A stretch of DNA of 64,000 bases from CAYTGM01 sp964437365 (GTDB taxonomy: Bacteria > Sumerlaeota > Sumerlaeia > SLMS01): NCBI GenBank assembly GCA_964437365.1, contig CAYTGM010000003.1, positions 62,001 to 126,000 of the forward strand, given 5' to 3'. Position numbers and translations under genes: made by a program. The notes beneath the pieces were generated by a model, which did no database searches, had not been told where the DNA came from, and saw only the letters and a list, made by a program, of their open reading frames with translations. Shown here piece by piece: positions 35,481 through 44,639 of the stretch. Every line of letters begins with the position of its first letter. Position 1 is the stretch's first letter.

Positions 35481-37778
35481 ATGATGCTCGAGAGTCTTTC
35501 ATCGATCTTCCAGATTCAAATGGCAGATATTCAGCGAGATCTTCGAGGAAGAATCCTTTCTTCACTTATGGCAACCACCTACTCCAGAATTATCAAACGT
35601 CGAACCGGGACCAGGAAAGGTGACAGCAAGCCCAACCTCGTCATTCTGTCAGCTCTCTCTCTCATACCGCTCCTGGCAGTTCTATATCTGCCGATTCCAC
35701 TGATCTCACAATTCGAAGAGATCACCTACGACATCCGAATGCGGCTGAGGAGCCAGGTTGACCCAAGACCCATCGACGATGTGGTCACCCTCATTGGGAT
35801 AACTGATAGAGACACTCAGATATACGATCAGGATCTGTACAGCAGAAGTATTTATACGAAACTTATAAACGAGCTCAGAAGAGAAGGAGCGTCGCAGGTA
35901 GCGATGGATCTCTTTTTCGTTCGTGAACTAGAAAACGACCCTATACTCTCCTCTGTTATGAGAAGCGGAGATATGCCTGTAACACTGGCCTATCACTTTC
36001 AGGACTCGATCTTTAAGGTCAAACCTTCCTCTGACTGCCCAGATGACCTGGCATCCTTTCTGGAGTATGTTAATGCACCAGAAGATCACCCTACTGAGGT
36101 TTTTGGCTCAGCAGTCCTGGATCTGGATGTCTATATGAGTCAACTGGAAGAGTTCTATACTACACTTGACCTGAGTGGGGGAAGTGAAGATCCAGAGCTC
36201 ATTGACCAAACAGAGAATACTCTCACATGGGTGAGATACCTCAGAGATCAAATTCTAGACATCTGCTTTCAAAAGTCGATAGGAAGGCGCTTTCCTGAAT
36301 TAGACAAATTGGATATTCATCAGGCGAAAAACATCAGGATGCTTAGCCCTTCCTTAATGCTGGCAGCCGATTCGATGGGGTTTACGAATGTGGAAAAAGG
36401 GGACAAAGACATTGTCCGATCCGTTCCTCTGCTTTACGAGTACAAAGGGAATTACTTCCCTCATTTTTCGCTCTCGATCGTCTTGAAGCACTTCGGCCTT
36501 TCCTTTGATGATGTTCTCCTGACAAAAAACGGGGACATCGAATTTACGCCATCAGGCACGACAACACCGATCCGTATTCCTATAGATGACCGCGGACACT
36601 ATCTGGTTAATTTCCGAGAGGGAGAGTCTTTCTTCGACCGAAGCCTTTCACTGGACCAGTTTCTGAAGCTCGAAGACAAGAGTGCCTATAATGGCAAGAT
36701 TTCCCTGGTTGGAGAGATGGTTTCGGGAGGACGCGCAACCGATATTGAACCGATCCCGCTTCAGTCGCAGTTCGCTATGGTCGGACTCCACGCGAACATT
36801 ATAGACAATATTATCAAGAGGGATTTTTTGATTCGCTCGCCCGGGTGGCTGAACCTTTTACTTCAGGGAATTATTGCCTTCATCCTTGTCTTTATATACT
36901 ATAGCCAACCGTTTAACAGGGCGCTTCGCTTTACGCTTCTCTTCATTATTGTTCTTACTTTCCTCCAGTACTATGCTTTCCAGACCCTGGGTGTTGTTTT
37001 GGAAACAGGCAGACCTCTTATAGGAATATTCGTTGCCGTTATTGGCTTTTTCTCTTATTTGATCGTTGTCAAGGACCGTGACCGCAGGCTGGTTCGTGAT
37101 GTTTTCCTTAAATCCGTTTCTCCCAAAGTCGGTGAAGAAATCCTCAAGAATTACGAAGATACGGCCATCTGGGGTGACAGAAAAATCATCACTGTTCTGT
37201 TCGTCGATATCCGTGGCTATACATCAATGACAGAGTCACAGCCACCTGAAGTTGTACTGGACCTACTGGATAAGTTCTACGACAGTGCCTCGGAAGCAGT
37301 CTTCAAATATGATGGCCAGGTTAATAAGTTTATGGGAGATGCTGTCCTTGCTTTATTTGGAGCCTTGCCAGAGGAAGAAGAGAACCACGGAGTTCGAGCC
37401 ATCGGAGCCGCCGTCGAACTGCAGAAACTTATCATGCAGTGGTCGGAGTCGAAGGAGTTGCAGGAGCTGGGACTGAAATTTGAAACAGGAACAGGAATCT
37501 ACACGGGCCCAGCAACCGTAGGTCTGGTTGGTCGGCGTCGTATTCGAATTGAATACACTGCTTTGGGAGATGCAGTGAATATTGCTTCCAGGCTGCAGTC
37601 AGCGGCCGACCAGGGAGAAATCATAATCGGAGGCGAAACTATTAACGATGCAGGTGGATCAGCTGCATCAATCTTTTCTGAGATTGGCTTGGAACTCCTC
37701 CCCGCCGAGGCGGTAAAGCTGAAAGGAAAGAAAAAACCTTTGGCAGTCTACCGGGGTCGTGTGAAAGACTCTTCATGA
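35481..37778 (+). CDS. CHASE2-domain class III adenylate cyclase
   Basis: A 765-residue membrane cyclase. One membrane segment (about 54-75) leads into an extracytoplasmic CHASE2 sensor (about 78-440, beginning EEITYDIRMRLRSQ), followed by three membrane segments (about 455-535) and a cytoplasmic class III catalytic domain (about 570-735). Metal-binding Asp residues are in FVDIRGYT and FMGDAVLALFG, the adenine-selecting Lys in NKFMGD, and the transition-state residues in ALGDAVNIASRL. All key residues are present, so cAMP synthesis is likely. The start is uncertain: ATG codons at 35481, 35520 and 35568 are in frame and none has a clear Shine-Dalgarno. The stop overlaps the next gene (ATGA). 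Confidence 0.9.
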   Translation: MMLESLSSIFQIQMADIQRDLRGRILSSLMATTYSRIIKRRTGTRKGDSKPNLVILSALSLIPLLAVLYLPIPLISQFEEITYDIRMRLRSQVDPRPIDDVVTLIGITDRDTQIYDQDLYSRSIYTKLINELRREGASQVAMDLFFVRELENDPILSSVMRSGDMPVTLAYHFQDSIFKVKPSSDCPDDLASFLEYVNAPEDHPTEVFGSAVLDLDVYMSQLEEFYTTLDLSGGSEDPELIDQTENTLTWVRYLRDQILDICFQKSIGRRFPELDKLDIHQAKNIRMLSPSLMLAADSMGFTNVEKGDKDIVRSVPLLYEYKGNYFPHFSLSIVLKHFGLSFDDVLLTKNGDIEFTPSGTTTPIRIPIDDRGHYLVNFREGESFFDRSLSLDQFLKLEDKSAYNGKISLVGEMVSGGRATDIEPIPLQSQFAMVGLHANIIDNIIKRDFLIRSPGWLNLLLQGIIAFILVFIYYSQPFNRALRFTLLFIIVLTFLQYYAFQTLGVVLETGRPLIGIFVAVIGFFSYLIVVKDRDRRLVRDVFLKSVSPKVGEEILKNYEDTAIWGDRKIITVLFVDIRGYTSMTESQPPEVVLDLLDKFYDSASEAVFKYDGQVNKFMGDAVLALFGALPEEEENHGVRAIGAAVELQKLIMQWSESKELQELGLKFETGTGIYTGPATVGLVGRRRIRIEYTALGDAVNIASRLQSAADQGEIIIGGETINDAGGSAASIFSEIGLELLPAEAVKLKGKKKPLAVYRGRVKDSS

Positions 37779-38629
37779 AATCACGAATGGGCAAACGACT
37801 CATGAACATAAAAACACTTAACGCGCTACTGCTTGCTGTAGTTATTCCAGTGAGTGCGCTCCTCATCAGCTGCGCTGCGGAAGAGCTTCGCATTCCTATC
37901 GGAGCACCGATCAACGAGGCTAACAGAAAGATCCAAGGGTCGTGCATTATCGCCTTTCCCGACAACATCGTTGACCGAACGTATAAGATTAAGCTGGGCA
38001 AGTTATGGGAAGCCCGTAAATACGAGATTAACATCCTGGAAGCCTACAAGGCAGAGACCCACGGCCGCATTCGTGGTCTGTTCTCTGACCCAGGGACGAT
38101 TACGACTCACAAAGGACTGATGCTTCTTCTTGAAGAAACAAATCAGGCACCACTCGAAGACACCGAGGAAATTGAGATGCTCACTTCGGAGGATGAGACT
38201 GAAGCAGAGCTGAGAGATCTTGATACCATCATGAGCGAGCTCAAAGCAGTCGAATCCGGTGAAGAAGTCCGTGACGAAAAAGATAAGAAGAAGTCGAAAG
38301 AAGACCTGATGGACGAAGCGCTCGATGCTACTGGTATCGAAATGTTCGAGCAAAAAGATCTCGATTATCTTCTTCGCTATGAAGATGCACTCCTTGGAAT
38401 GCGGGATAATAGAATGATGGTAAGCTTCCGAGTGAGATTCTTCAATTGGAAGACCCAGGAACTTCTTCTAGACAAACGCTATTCGGGGAGAAGTCAGTAC
38501 TTCGAACCATTCAAAAATGCCAAAACAAATGAAAGAAAAATGGTGGAACTTCTTAAACAAGCCTTCTCGGGACCTATGTCTGAGATGACGAAGGACATTT
38601 ACGAAGCGAGTCATAACTCAAACCTGTGA
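37775..38629 (+). CDS. putative lipoprotein coupled to adenylate cyclase
   Basis: A 284-residue protein with a signal peptide and lipobox LLISC. The rest is acidic, with a predicted long helical, charged middle (about 125-190, Glu/Lys-rich, including DEKDKKKSKEDLMDE), and a C-terminal segment with MMVSFRVRFFNWKTQELLLDKRYSG. No family recognised. It overlaps the cyclase stop (ATGA at 37775) and the downstream pseudouridine synthase start (GTGA at 38626), so three genes form one transcript. A partner of the CHASE2 sensor domain is possible, because both face the periplasm. Confidence 0.7.
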   Translation: MKSRMGKRLMNIKTLNALLLAVVIPVSALLISCAAEELRIPIGAPINEANRKIQGSCIIAFPDNIVDRTYKIKLGKLWEARKYEINILEAYKAETHGRIRGLFSDPGTITTHKGLMLLLEETNQAPLEDTEEIEMLTSEDETEAELRDLDTIMSELKAVESGEEVRDEKDKKKSKEDLMDEALDATGIEMFEQKDLDYLLRYEDALLGMRDNRMMVSFRVRFFNWKTQELLLDKRYSGRSQYFEPFKNAKTNERKMVELLKQAFSGPMSEMTKDIYEASHNSNL

Positions 38630-39723
38630 AAAATCAAATCGATCAAAACCCAGAGCTTCCGCCACAGGAATTAACGGCGGACGCTGAAAGTATTGGCACG
38701 CGGCTGGACACGTGGCTATCACGCCTTCCCGGTGCACCCTCAAGAAACAGAGTCCAACAGCTTGTTAAAGATGGGCATGTACTCGTAGATGGCCTGAAAG
38801 CGAAACGCAGCTATACGCTCATCGGTCGCGAGAAGATTACTGTGAATTGGCCGCCTCCTGAAGATGACTGGCCATGGCCAGAAGATATCCCCATCGATGT
38901 TGTCTATCACGACGATTCCTTCATCATTGTTAATAAGCCTCCTGGACTGATTACCCACCCCAGTGCAGGCAACCCGGATGGAACCCTGGTAAACGCAATC
39001 CTACATCATTTTCCCGATCTACCTGGAATCAATGGCAGACGCCGCCCGGGAATTGTTCACCGTCTTGATCGCAATACAACAGGACTCATGGTAATTGCTA
39101 AAACAGAAAGGGCGATGAACTCGATCGCGAAACAACTCATCGAACGTATCGTCGAAAGACGCTATCTGGCACTGGCTATTGGAGATACTGAGTGGGAGAA
39201 GAAAACGGTTGAAGCAGATGTTGGTATGGATACGTCGAACCGGCTACGACGTATGATAGACGGGACACACTCTAAATTCGCGCGAAGTCACTTTACCACA
39301 TTAGCACGCTCTCACCAATTCACGCTTGTTCGATGCAAGCTGGACACAGGTCGAACACATCAGATTCGTATTCACCTCAAACATATCGGTCATCCGATCG
39401 TTTGTGACGATACCTATGATGGCCATGTAAACAGATGCCTTGAGCGTCTGACTCCTCAGCAACACAATATCAAACGCCTGTTGATGCACTATCAGCGCCC
39501 CTGGCTACATGCCCATACGTTGAGGTTCAGGCATCCAGAGACTTGGGAGTATGTGTACTTTCAGGCCCCACCACCTCAAGACAGCATAGACGTGATCAGA
39601 GGGATTTTCGGGGATAAAGTTGATGAAATCTGCGGTGAGAGACTCATTGAAGTTCCCGAAAAAGAGAGCCACCACTCAGAGGAAGCAGAGAATCCTAGCC
39701 CAGAACAATCAGAGGAAACGTAA
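38626..39723 (+). CDS. RluA/RluD-family pseudouridine synthase
   Basis: A 365-residue rRNA/tRNA pseudouridine synthase. An S4 RNA-binding domain (TRLDTWLSRLPGAPSRNRVQQLVKDGHVLVDG) is followed by the catalytic domain with NKPPGLITHPS, the active-site Asp in GIVHRLDRNTTGL and the RRYLAL and TGRTHQIRIHL motifs. RluD-type enzymes modify 23S rRNA helix 69, but the exact target cannot be assigned. Starts with GTG overlapping the lipoprotein stop. The acidic C-terminal tail is beyond the family's usual end. Confidence 0.9.
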   Translation: MKNQIDQNPELPPQELTADAESIGTRLDTWLSRLPGAPSRNRVQQLVKDGHVLVDGLKAKRSYTLIGREKITVNWPPPEDDWPWPEDIPIDVVYHDDSFIIVNKPPGLITHPSAGNPDGTLVNAILHHFPDLPGINGRRRPGIVHRLDRNTTGLMVIAKTERAMNSIAKQLIERIVERRYLALAIGDTEWEKKTVEADVGMDTSNRLRRMIDGTHSKFARSHFTTLARSHQFTLVRCKLDTGRTHQIRIHLKHIGHPIVCDDTYDGHVNRCLERLTPQQHNIKRLLMHYQRPWLHAHTLRFRHPETWEYVYFQAPPPQDSIDVIRGIFGDKVDEICGERLIEVPEKESHHSEEAENPSPEQSEET

Positions 39724-40115
39724 CTCTGGCTTCTGATCCACCCTGAATTTCCGCACCTCGGCTTCTTTTTCCTTCAACCGATAAAGTCGTCTTCAAGAGA
39801 TCACTCTAAGAGGGCCTCTCGTCGGGTTTTGCCGTCCGATTCCCGGACCTACCTGCATTCAAGTTGCTTTCGGCCTGCATGTTACCTGCATTCGGAAGCA
39901 GGTTGCAGGCAGGCGATAAAGAAGTAAAAGCGAGCTATCATTTGTTTGGGTCCGACCATTTCTTCAGGACAAGTTCTACGAACTGAAGGGGTCTTTAAAG
40001 AGTATTGTGCAATTGGGCCGAAGCAGGGGCTTATACATTAAGGTCTATAAACGACTCCCCTGCTTAGCCTTGGCTGAGCAGGGGAGATTCTGTGTAAATT
40101 CATGGTTGTTTTCGC
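39724..40115. other. non-coding region between convergent genes
   Basis: A 392-bp gap between the convergent pseudouridine synthase and gyrB genes. It contains a nested inverted repeat (GCCTGC at 39873-39878, ACCTGC/GCAGGT inside, GCAGGC at 39905-39910) without a T tract, two direct copies of ACCTGCATTC, and the gyrB terminator at 40055-40086. Confidence 0.5.
40055..40086 (-). terminator. gyrB terminator hairpin
   Basis: A 15-bp stem, CTCCCCTGCTTAGCC with GGCTGAGCAGGGGAG (one G-U pair), about 30 bases past the gyrB stop on the minus strand. The tail is only moderately T-rich. Confidence 0.7.
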
Positions 40116-42647
40116 TTACACGTCGAGGTTTTGAACCTCTGGCGCATGCCGCTGAATGAAAGCCCGGCGAGGTATCACCTGATCACCCATAAGAGTTGTA
40201 AATATCTGCTCCGCCTCGACAGCATCTTCCATGGTCACGCGCAGAAGTCTTCTGCGTTCAGGATCCATCGTTGTTTCCCAGAGCTGACCCGAGTTCATTT
40301 CACCGAGACCTTTGTAACGCTGGACGCTGTAGCCCTTTGCTCCGAGGTCCTTGATACTTTCCATGGTTTCGACGAGAGAGAAGGAAGGAATGGGCTCGCC
40401 ATCTTTTCCGTATACACGATAAGGTGATGATTCGTCCGTTGCTTCACCTCTCGAGAGGTGATCCACATCGAAAAGGGCAATATTAAAGCCAAGCTTCTCA
40501 AGTGTCTTCACGTGAGCTTCAACTTCACGCGACTCGGGAAACTCGTAAAGCTCAACCTTTTCAATTTCTTCCTCAACCTCACCTGGATCTGTAGACGCGT
40601 CAGCATCTTGTTCAACGTCCTCTTCGAACAGGTCCTCGTCTGCCTCACCTGATCCTTTTCCGTTTGCGGATTCCGGATCCAGCTGAGCATATTCCTCTTT
40701 TGAATAGGCAAACTTAAATTCACCATCCACGACGGCCATCCCAACCGGAAACTTACCTTTCTCATTTCTTGCCTCAAGGTATGCCTCAAGAGCGAGGCCT
40801 TTACGGGTAATGACGGTGGACACAGCTTCGAGACCAAGCATCGCATCAGAAAAGGTCTTAATTTGAGCTTTAGACAACTCGTTTTCGGTCTGCTTCTTCC
40901 CATTTTGCTCCATGATGGAGACACGGGCGTTGCTGACGCCCTCATCCAGAAGGAACTTGTTCTTGTCGGCATCTCTATCCAGATACTTTTCCATCTTGCC
41001 TTTTTTGACGCGATAGAGTGGAGGCTGGGCAATATACAGATGACCCTTTTCAATCAATTCAGAGAATTGTCTATAGAAAAAGGTGAGGAGGAGTGTTCTA
41101 ATGTGAGCACCATCGACGTCGGCATCTGTCATGATAATGAGTTTATCATAGCGAAGCTTTGTATAGTCGAAATTATCCCGTATACCTGTTCCAAGAGCGG
41201 TAATAATCGTGCGAATTTCTTCGTTAGAAAGAACTTTATCTATACGAGCTTTCTCTACGTTGATGATCTTTCCACGAAGAGGTAGAATTGCCTGAAAGTG
41301 TCTATCGCGTCCCTGTTTCGCTGAACCGCCCGCAGAATCACCCTCCACCAGGTACAACTCGGTACCAGCACCTTTTTCTGAGCAGTCTGCGAGTTTACCG
41401 GGAAGCCCCCCGCCTTCCATGGCTGACTTACGCACCATTTCACGGCTCTTTCGGGCAGCAATTCTTGCGCGTGCAGCGAGGAGTACTTTCTCGACAATTA
41501 TTTTTGCTTCTTTCGGATTTTCTTCCAGGTACTCACCGAGGCCTTCATTAACGATCGACTCGATGAGTCCGCCAACTTCAACATTCAATAATCGGCCTTT
41601 ATTCTGACCCTCAAACTGAGGATCACTGATGCGCAAACTGATCACTGCTGTGAGCCCTTCACGCATATCATCGCCGGTAAGACCGTCTTTAAACTTCTTC
41701 AAAAGATCGTTCTTCTGTGCGTATTTATTTATAGTTGAAGTCAGAGACTTTCTGAAACCAGTCACATGGCTGCCACCATCCTTCGTGTTGATGGTATTGG
41801 CGAAAGAATAAACTTTCTCATCATAGGAGTCGACGTATTGAAGTGCAATTTCAGCCTCAATGGTATCTTCTTTACCATCTTTGGTTTCGTAAGTTCGGTC
41901 TTTCTTAAAGTAGATCGGCTTTTTGTTGATAACAGTTTTCTTTGAGTTCACGTGTCGGACGAATTCGATGATGCCGCCATTAAACTTATAGCTGTGAGAT
42001 TTCCCGGAGCGTTCGTCTTCAATTGTTATCGTCAAACCGGGGTTCAGGAAAGCCTGTTCCCGAAAACGCGAGGAGAGGGTTTCAAAGCTGAAATCCGTTG
42101 TGGTAAAGATTCTGGAGTCGGGCTTAAAGCGTATAGACGTACCCGTTTTCTTTGCTTTGCCGATCACTTTGATCGGCCCTTCAGGCAGTCCACCATCTAC
42201 AAGTCTAAGGAGATGAGTTTCTCCTCCACGTTTAACTTCAGCCTCGAGAAACTCCGACAGAAAGGAAACAACAGAAACGCCCACACCGTGTAGACCGCCG
42301 GAGAACTTATAAGCTTCTTTCTCAAATTTACCCCCGGCGTGGAGGGTGGTCAGGACAACCTCAAGGGTTGATTTATCTTTAATCTTCGGATGAGGCCCGA
42401 CTGGAATACCACGACCATTATCAGAAATCGTGATAGAGTTATCAAAATGTATTTTCACATCAATTCGATCGCAGTTTCCCTGCATCGCTTCATCGATGGA
42501 GTTGTCGACAACTTCCCAGACGAGGTGGTGCAGTCCGGGTGCGTCAGTATTGCTGATATACATCGCAGGGCGTTTACGAACGGCCTCGCGACCTTCCAGC
42601 ACCTGAATCGATGCCTCGGTGTATTGTTGCTCTTTTTTCTTTGCCAT
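40116..42647 (-). CDS. gyrB: DNA gyrase subunit B
   Basis: An 843-residue type IIA topoisomerase ATPase subunit. GHKL ATPase motifs: EVVDNSIDEA, ISDNGRGIPVG, GGLHGVGVSVV. The TOPRIM domain has LVEGDSAGGSAKQGRDR and DADVDGAHIRTLL. The C-terminal GyrB block reads QRYKGLGEMNSGQLWETTMDPE ... LMGDQVIPRRAFI. GyrB rather than ParE is favoured by the C-terminal wording and by an insertion before QRYKGLG. That insertion contains a strongly acidic stretch (about residues 660-700) and makes the protein longer than the usual short GyrB. It lies alone, downstream of the PurE-YrdC gene. Confidence 0.93.
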   Translation of the reverse strand: MAKKKEQQYTEASIQVLEGREAVRKRPAMYISNTDAPGLHHLVWEVVDNSIDEAMQGNCDRIDVKIHFDNSITISDNGRGIPVGPHPKIKDKSTLEVVLTTLHAGGKFEKEAYKFSGGLHGVGVSVVSFLSEFLEAEVKRGGETHLLRLVDGGLPEGPIKVIGKAKKTGTSIRFKPDSRIFTTTDFSFETLSSRFREQAFLNPGLTITIEDERSGKSHSYKFNGGIIEFVRHVNSKKTVINKKPIYFKKDRTYETKDGKEDTIEAEIALQYVDSYDEKVYSFANTINTKDGGSHVTGFRKSLTSTINKYAQKNDLLKKFKDGLTGDDMREGLTAVISLRISDPQFEGQNKGRLLNVEVGGLIESIVNEGLGEYLEENPKEAKIIVEKVLLAARARIAARKSREMVRKSAMEGGGLPGKLADCSEKGAGTELYLVEGDSAGGSAKQGRDRHFQAILPLRGKIINVEKARIDKVLSNEEIRTIITALGTGIRDNFDYTKLRYDKLIIMTDADVDGAHIRTLLLTFFYRQFSELIEKGHLYIAQPPLYRVKKGKMEKYLDRDADKNKFLLDEGVSNARVSIMEQNGKKQTENELSKAQIKTFSDAMLGLEAVSTVITRKGLALEAYLEARNEKGKFPVGMAVVDGEFKFAYSKEEYAQLDPESANGKGSGEADEDLFEEDVEQDADASTDPGEVEEEIEKVELYEFPESREVEAHVKTLEKLGFNIALFDVDHLSRGEATDESSPYRVYGKDGEPIPSFSLVETMESIKDLGAKGYSVQRYKGLGEMNSGQLWETTMDPERRRLLRVTMEDAVEAEQIFTTLMGDQVIPRRAFIQRHAPEVQNLDV

Positions 42648-42847
42648 AAGTTCAGAAACTCTTCTTCATCAGTCACAATTATCTTGGAAATAGCACGGCT
42701 GGAGCACGTTTTTCATCAGGAAAAGCTGCAAGAGTCTGAGGAGGACTTACTTCCCAACCATGAAGAGGTAAAGGTACCCCTCATCGAGCCTGAGGTTCAA
42801 GCCTCAATATCGTTCCAAATCCCTTTTTTTAGAAGGAGAGAAGGGGG

Positions 42848-44509
42848 TTAAATGTCCCTCAGACGATCACCCAGGACATCCTTGATTTCTCGCACGGGAA
42901 TGAGCCCTTCACGAAGGATTTCATAGGGCTCCGTGATAACACTGAGCACCGTAGAGGCAGTTCCCGTTTTACAGGCTCCCGCATCCAGAATACACTCAAT
43001 CTTCGTGTCAAAACGACCATGAACCTGGGATCCATCGGTCGCCGGATTATTCTCGCCCTTGGCGGCATTGATAACTGCAAGGGGACGCTGAACCATCTCC
43101 ATCAGTTTCAAGGGAATGTCGTCGTTGGGTATCCGCACCGCAATGTTTGGTGACTCGCTGACTGTCTTGAGTACACTTGGGTGCTTGGGAAAGATCACGG
43201 TCAATCCGCCTGGCCAGAATTTATCTAATGTGGACTCAATTCCCGGTGGGACCTCTTTCACAAGAACATCCAACATATCCATTGAGTGAATTAAGACGGA
43301 GAGACTCTTTTCCTGACTACTCTGCCCCTTTACTTCATAGAGGCGCTTGACGGCCTCAGAATTCGTCGCATCGGCGGCCAAGCCGTAAACAGTATCCGTG
43401 GGAAATGCAACGATGCCCCCCTCAAGGATCACCATCATCGCGTGAGAGAGAATATCGATATTTGGATCCTCGTGTTCGATGTCGAAGACTTTTGTCTCTA
43501 CAACGGAGAAAGCCTTCTCAAAACCGGGAAGTTTGCTGAGTGACTGATGAAAGTTTGGGTCTACCGGAGTCTTATCAGGATCTTCCATGGGGCCGAGCTC
43601 AGCTTGGAAGTTTTCCCGGGTACTTACGTCTTCAGAAACTCTAGCTTCGGGCACCGATGTCAGATCGTCGTTGGAAGGAGGAGCTGGCAGATCCGATTTA
43701 TCCTCGTGTTCGTTGAGCCAGGGGCTGTCTGGGAAGAGGTTTTCACTGTCATTGCTCAGGCTGGAATCCTCTGTAACATTTTCAGCGTCGGAGATAGAGG
43801 CGTACGGTTCCTGAGGCTCGGGCGTCTGCACCAGGCTTTGCGCCGGTGGGTTATTCGAACTCTGGAAATAGATAGAACCAGGTTTGAGCCGTGTTCTTTC
43901 GCTTGGGATGGCCGGTTCGGGCGTTTCCCCTTCGGACCCGGGATCAGTATCTTCATCACTGTCTCTTCGCGAAGTCATCGTGGCGGGTGAGGTGCGGAGT
44001 GGATCGCAGAGGTCTGGGAATTCGTGGAGAAGATCGGCTCTGGCGGTATCAATCTTCTTCTGGAGATTCAACCGACCATGAGCCAGAACATCTCTGAATT
44101 GCGGGTGCTTGAGGGCAAGAATCTGTGCTGCTAACTGGACAGCATTTTCGCCGTTATTGATTCCCACAACTGCAACGGGAACTCCAGGGGGCTGCTGAAC
44201 CATACTCAGGAGTGCATCCTGTCCACGCAAAGGAGTAGAATCTACGGGTACACCAATGATCGGAAGTGTTGTATAGCTGGCAAGAAAACCTGCTACACTG
44301 GCAGACCCTCCGGAAGCGCAAATAATAATCTCAATGCCTTGTTCTCCCGCCGTCTGAACAAACTCAACGAGTCGGTTCGGCGAGCGATGAGGTGATCCGA
44401 TCTCAAGGATGTAGGGAATGCCCATCACCCGAAGTGATTCCAGTGCTCTGCGCATCACATTGAAATCGGCCCTCGAACCTAAAACAACACCAACCAGTGG
44501 TTTAGCCAT
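42848..44509 (-). CDS. PurE-like / YrdC-Sua5-like fusion protein
   Basis: A 553-residue fusion. Residues 1-165 match the PurE (N5-CAIR mutase/AIR carboxylase) fold: VVLGSRADFNVM, GSPHRSPNRL, SGGSASVAGFLAS, PIIGVPVDSTPLRGQDALLSMVQQPPGVPV. Residues about 165-345 are an acidic, Pro/Ser-rich disordered linker. Residues about 350-553 match YrdC/Sua5 (threonylcarbamoyl-AMP synthase, first step of tRNA t6A): AFPTDTVYGLAADATN, FWPGGLTVI, IAVRIPND, EILREG. Both halves have altered key positions: PurE's GGAAHLPG reads GGSASVAG (His lost), YrdC's KGR reads KGQ and its SAN reads NAA. Either half may therefore have changed function. No other pur genes adjoin it. The domain calls are firm; the activities are not. 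Confidence 0.8.
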   Translation of the reverse strand: MAKPLVGVVLGSRADFNVMRRALESLRVMGIPYILEIGSPHRSPNRLVEFVQTAGEQGIEIIICASGGSASVAGFLASYTTLPIIGVPVDSTPLRGQDALLSMVQQPPGVPVAVVGINNGENAVQLAAQILALKHPQFRDVLAHGRLNLQKKIDTARADLLHEFPDLCDPLRTSPATMTSRRDSDEDTDPGSEGETPEPAIPSERTRLKPGSIYFQSSNNPPAQSLVQTPEPQEPYASISDAENVTEDSSLSNDSENLFPDSPWLNEHEDKSDLPAPPSNDDLTSVPEARVSEDVSTRENFQAELGPMEDPDKTPVDPNFHQSLSKLPGFEKAFSVVETKVFDIEHEDPNIDILSHAMMVILEGGIVAFPTDTVYGLAADATNSEAVKRLYEVKGQSSQEKSLSVLIHSMDMLDVLVKEVPPGIESTLDKFWPGGLTVIFPKHPSVLKTVSESPNIAVRIPNDDIPLKLMEMVQRPLAVINAAKGENNPATDGSQVHGRFDTKIECILDAGACKTGTASTVLSVITEPYEILREGLIPVREIKDVLGDRLRDI

Positions 44510-44639
44510 ACTTATTCATTTTCAGTCCTCTAGTCTCGACTTTCATGATGGAAAAACCTGATCCGTGCGTAAAGAGATATTCCCATTTCAAGTAACGATC
44601 TCAGGGAAATCACGCCGGTTCAAGAAAGGACTTCAAACC

